Shown here piece by piece: positions 60,226 through 64,000 of a stretch of DNA of 64,000 nucleotides. A program made the translations under genes and the position numbers. The stretch is from contig AP031359.1 of NCBI GenBank assembly GCA_037833965.1, positions 1,484,001 to 1,548,000 on the forward strand, given 5' to 3'. The DNA is from Marchantia polymorpha subsp. ruderalis (lineage: Eukaryota > Streptophyta > Marchantiopsida > Marchantiales > Marchantiaceae). Position 1 is the first letter of the stretch. Every line of letters begins with the position of its first letter. A model generated the notes under the pieces. The model made no database searches, had not been told where the DNA came from, and was given only the letters and a program-made list of their open reading frames with translations.

Positions 60226-62590
60226 ATGGCACGCACTAGGAAAGCAACGGAACCGAAGTTAATCTCACTGAAGGTACCCGATGTGGAATTGCAGAAGTAT
60301 CGTCAGGAGTTGATCGCAACATGCCTTGATTTCTTGCTCTGGGATTGGAATTGCGTGTCGGCGACAATCTGTCAAGAGCTGATGGACAAGAACAAGAACG
60401 TGGGTACCGACTTTTGTGGCAATCCGTTGTTGTGGACAATTGAACATTGGATGCACGTCTTAGGACCGTGCGCGGGCAAGGAAGGCGATTACACCTTCAA
60501 AAAGGAGAGCGTTAGAGTAACGCAGGCCAAAGAGTTGACATTTGCGCAGCTCTTCATAAAACCTCGATCAGATTCAAACGGCTCAAGAACAGCGGAATAT
60601 TGCGACCCAAAGATACGCACCGTGGCAACAGCATTGATGCACATCTTGCGGCCACAACGGACGACATATGTAACGCCGTGGCAAGTTGTATTTATAGACA
60701 GTGCAGTGCGAGAAAAGGCGATTCATCGAGCAAAAATCTTTTAGAACCTTGTTTGGATCAATGTAGGAGACAGGTGGGGCGTAGCCACTGTGAATCACAT
60801 GACGCCTTTCTCGGTGAATGTCTATCGCGGAATAGGCTTGCTGACGAAGAGCGAGGAGAAGAGATTTCCTAAGGAAAGGGAGATTTTGGAGTGGAACAAA
60901 GACGAAGAGTCCGACGAGGAGAAAGTTCGAGCCGAAGAGATCACCCGAGCAACAGCTCAAGGACCGGTTCGTGTGGAGGTGGTCATAGCGGAAGAAGGAT
61001 CTCAGCAACGATCGGCAAAGAGACAGAAGATAGCTGAAGCCAGTGTTGCAGCCCGAAGACTAGAAGCACAAATGGTGAGGTCAGCAGCAACGCGTTTGAG
61101 GACGTCAAGGACGCGTGCTAGACCGAAGAAGAAGGCACAATGCCGGGTGGTAGTGTTAGAGATTTCAGATAGTAGCATAGCCATGTCCGAGGGAACTTCA
61201 TCTTTGGCAGATGAGGATGTCGTTCAAGAAGAAGGCCTTCGGACTCCTTAGTGTGGACCTTTGGGGGTACAGATTGAGTAACCTCTGGGAAGAAGCAAGA
61301 TCTTTGGAGGAGAGGACGGCGACTTCAGGTCAAGATCTTCGGCCTTCAGAGAAGAAGCAAACGTCTTTGGAGGAGAGAAGTAGATCTTTGGAGGAAGCAG
61401 ACGTGTTAAAGCCAAAGACTAGCAAAGAACATGCAAAGTAGCTCATTCTAAGTAAGGAGATATTGAAGCAGGTAGTAGAGTAGATTGGAGGAATAGTGGT
61501 GAAATCCCCTGAGATTCCTTCACATTAGGTGTCTTCGAGGACGGCAAAACCCAAAGTCTAGAAGGGATCTTTGGTGGAAGAGCCAAAGGAGATGGTAGTC
61601 GCATTCCTAGACTTCTTGCAAGATAGTGTAGTTATCTTGCTGAAGTACTTGGATGGGAAGCAAGATAAGTTCGCGGTGTCGGAGGAAGCTGGACTTTATG
61701 TAGAGATGCTCAACAATAGGACCGGAAGCAAGAGAGCAGCTTCGATCAAAACCGCCGAAGATGTGGAGAGAGTGGCAAGAGAGTGCGCGACAGCGACTGA
61801 AAGTTCTGAAGGTGCGTGAGGAGCAACTTTGGGCGAAGGAAATGGAGTGCAAAGTCCTTTGGTTGTATCTAGTCAAATAGAAGGAGCTTCGTGAGGAGAA
61901 AGAATTGAGAACCGAAGGTCTTCGGTGAGAGACTATGAAGACAGAGAGAACGGAACTTCACGGAAGTATCATGACACAAATTGAAGCTCACAATGAAGAG
62001 ATGCAACGCGCAAATGAGCTTATAGCAAGTTTGGCAGAGCAGACGAAGAAGCACGCGGCTGAATTAACTAGTTAGGCGAAGAGATTGACAGGAGTGTGAA
62101 ATTGCCAAGTCTTCGGAGGTCAAAGGTAGATTAGGATTGGATGCAGATTGCAATCGGCTGCGAGTTCAATTCACAACGGTTGAGGAGCAATAAAAGACGT
62201 TGCGGACTAGACCCAAAGTGGCGGAATTGGCGTTTTGGCAGTTGAAAAAGGAGACAACCGACAATTTGCGTTTGCGGGTTGAGAGATGTCCGACGGTTTC
62301 GCCGAGTGGAAAGTTCAAACATTGAAGGGGATGAAATTGTACTCGCTCAAGCGGCGATTGAGGAAATTGGAGGCCAGCGGAACCGTTGAGCATTGACAAT
62401 TAGTTAGATTAGTCAATTCTTTTTCTTTCGAGTTAGAAGAAGCAAGAAAAAACTTAAAGTTAGAGATTCTAGGCGTGTTGCGTAGGTTAGGAGAGGACGG
62501 AAGCTCAGCGGACGTAGTAACCGCTGCGTCGGATGGTTTTGGACTTGATGTTGGCTTGCCTCATGCGTTTGAGTTGTCTAGGAATTCAGA
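60226..62590 (+). pseudogene. ORFx in solo LTR 5
   Basis: ATG 60226 (MARTRKATEPKLISLKVPDVEL). The domain is open for 172 codons: FLLWDWNCVSATICQELMDK, GNPLLWTIEHWMHVLGPCAG, KESVRVTQAKELTF, WQVVFIDSAVREKAIHRAKIF, then TAG at 60742-60744. The same frame continues with VNHMTPFSVNVYRGIGLLT, the basic patch ARPKKKAQCR and VVVLEISDSS to 61251, then stops. LQDSVVILLKYLDGKQDKF (61571-61819) and a heavily damaged coiled coil follow; the C-terminal end near 62460-62500 keeps VLRRLGEDG. Only the N-terminal half is well preserved. Confidence 0.7.
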
Positions 62591-62592
62591 GG

Positions 62593-62622
62593 GAATAAAA
62601 AGGCCTAAGGCTCTTACTTTGG
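62593..62622 (+). promoter_or_regulatory. AATAAAA plus degenerate hairpin, solo LTR 5
   Basis: AATAAAAAGGCC at 62593 in the usual place; the stem (CTAAGG/CTTTGG) is imperfect. Confidence 0.4.
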
Positions 62623-63132
62623 GGGGCTTTTCTGTCAATTGACTTGTCTTGGCTGTAAATTTGTGTCTATCGTGCACGTTTGTGAAGTTGAATGTGTATG
62701 TCACTGTGCATGGTGCGCTTCAATTTGCCGAAGATATCGATATCTGAAGTTGTGGGTGTCTGATTCAAAAAATTCTGATTGTGCCTGCGGTTATTCAGGA
62801 TTTAAGCAAGTTCGAATTCGAGCATTCGGAGCGGTTGGCTTAGAGTATGCAATTCAGGGAAGTTTCCTCCTGAAGATTGAGTATAGAGTCGGGTGCGATT
62901 CTTGCAGGCTTTGATTGGACAATTTTCAGGTTGTGTGTGTGATTATACTTTGTTCTTTGGACCTTTGGCCGTAATCAAGCACGGTCTTCTAGAAGTGACA
63001 TGTGCCTGAAAAGTAAAACTCTTCAATAGAATGTTAATCAATGACAGCTCTTGGCTCTTCGCTGTTGTTTCTGTCCTTGTGGGAACAAATCTTTACCATT
63101 ATGCTTCATTCTGGTATTTGTTTGTTATTACA

Positions 63133-64000
63133 CAAAGACATATGCAATTTCTATCGCTTCTTTGCTGATTGTTCCTCAATGTCTTCTTCCGACTTGTTCA
63201 CTTCGACCTAAGGCGGTGTAGGTTCAATGTCGTCCTTGCTTACAACTTCATTTTCTCCCAGCACTTCTTCGTCATCAAATCTCGCAATCTCCCTCTCGAG
63301 CGGAAATTTTTGCTGCTCTGCCACAGTCAGCAATCCCATAGCTCAATAGAAATTAATGAAGAATGATGACAAGTATTTCATCAATCTTCCGAACATGTCC
63401 TTCACGTTCATGTGATTGATACTCTAGAAGATACAAGCCATGTGAATTGGCTTTCCCGTCACTGCGTGTTCCACAAACCCGACTTGCCATGTTGCCATGT
63501 ACATTGTTTTTGAAGATCGCAGAATTTGCATGAGTGCCATCGCTACATTTTGTCTCATTTGATCACGATAATCCGTTGTCCACCATCCGTTCTTGGACAA
63601 GCGACGTGTTTTGAATAGTTTTGCAAATGTCTTCTCCTCAGCTTAGATCACCTTCACGCTTTGGCTGTCGTAGGTGTAATTGCATTTCTCACCTGCACAC
63701 GGTCCCAAGACTTGAGCCTACTGATCAATTGTCTAACTCTCAAGATTGCCGCAAAGTTTATAGGCGTCCGGCGCGCGTTCCTCTTGTCACTTCTTCACAA
63801 TTGCTACAAAAACCCAATTTCAATCCCACAGCAAGAAATTGAGCTTGTCAACTACCAGTTCTTGGCATTACGCTCGCAATCCGAACTCCGGTACTTTCAG
63901 CGCCGACAATCAAAGTGCCGAAGCTTGCTTCATTGCTGCACTCTCAATATCTCACTCGCAAATCTCATTGAACTCCCAATTCGACAATGCACTCTCACAA
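63133..64000 (-). repeat. ORFx LTR fragment, layer 0 (N-terminal domain; runs off the window)
   Basis: Minus-strand continuation of the 48502-49479 and 59776-59812 fragments. Readable with stops: NFLLWD, VLGPCAGEKCNYTYDSQSVKV, KNGWWTTDYRDQMRQNVAMALMQIL (short signature NGWWTTDYRD), WQVGFVEHAVTGKPIHMA and GLLTVAEQQKFPLEREI. The ORFx start and LTR 5' end lie beyond 64000. Confidence 0.65.

Larger units (their letters stand above)
59813..63132 (+). repeat. Solo LTR 5, TSD CAAAG
   Basis: Complete 3320-base LTR, TGTGGTGTACAATTTTTTTG... to ...TTTGTTATTACA, flanked by perfect CAAAG repeats (59808-59812 and 63133-63137). Its start resembles the LTRs of C and D (TGTGGTGTATAATTTTTTTG), so it belongs to their subfamily. 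No internal region. Confidence 0.9.

Overview
The window is plant repeat DNA built almost entirely from LTR retrotransposons of the Ty3/gypsy order nested inside one another. No host gene, tRNA, rRNA or CRISPR array could be supported. The plant assignment rests on gag/protease/RT/integrase lineages of Tat/Athila-like type, a GGCGCCG-type primer-binding site, very long LTRs, and several nonsense mutations that fit C-to-T loss at CHG sites. The species cannot be named from the sequence.

Three kinds of sequence make up the window. (1) Family 'B' (complete copy B, 26300-48501, + strand) has exceptionally long LTRs that each carry a large gene, called ORFx here. ORFx is about 850 codons: a conserved N-terminal domain, a low-complexity linker with nuclear-localisation-like patches, a long coiled coil and a conserved C-terminal helix region. 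Older internal parts (C, D) and at least six further LTR copies, most of them solo LTRs, belong to the same superfamily. (2) Element A (28264-36106, - strand) is a young element with an intact 1590-residue Gag-Pol and an extra zinc-knuckle ORF in its leader; it sits inside B's 5' LTR. (3) Element E (about 7000-11240, - strand) is an AT-rich, heavily decayed relative of A.

Layout: 1-3089 partial ORFx LTR (-); 3467-6785 ORFx LTR (+), diverging from the first; 7000-11240 element E; 11241-12013 unassigned; 12014-26299 a minus-strand tandem of two old B-like elements, read right to left as C pol, shared LTR, D gag-pro-pol, D 3' LTR, with a solo LTR (16297-19497, TSD ATATG) inside D's RT; 26300-48501 element B, inserted in C's RT and itself holding element A; 48502-64000 a minus-strand ORFx LTR broken up by solo LTRs at 49480-59775 (itself split by 50571-54098 and 55291-58740) and 59813-63132.

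The most interesting system is the LTR-encoded ORFx. Because the polypurine tract lies upstream of ORFx, the gene is copied into both LTRs, so every solo LTR left by recombination keeps a copy of ORFx without gag-pol. In B, gag-protease and pol are in one frame separated by a single TAG in the context TAG CAA CTA, the tobamovirus-type readthrough signal, and the older copy D has the same nine bases. A (T/A)ATAAA(G)-hairpin module follows the ORFx stop in the LTR copies. All ORFx copies here carry at least one lesion, so which copy is active, and what ORFx does, cannot be decided from this window.
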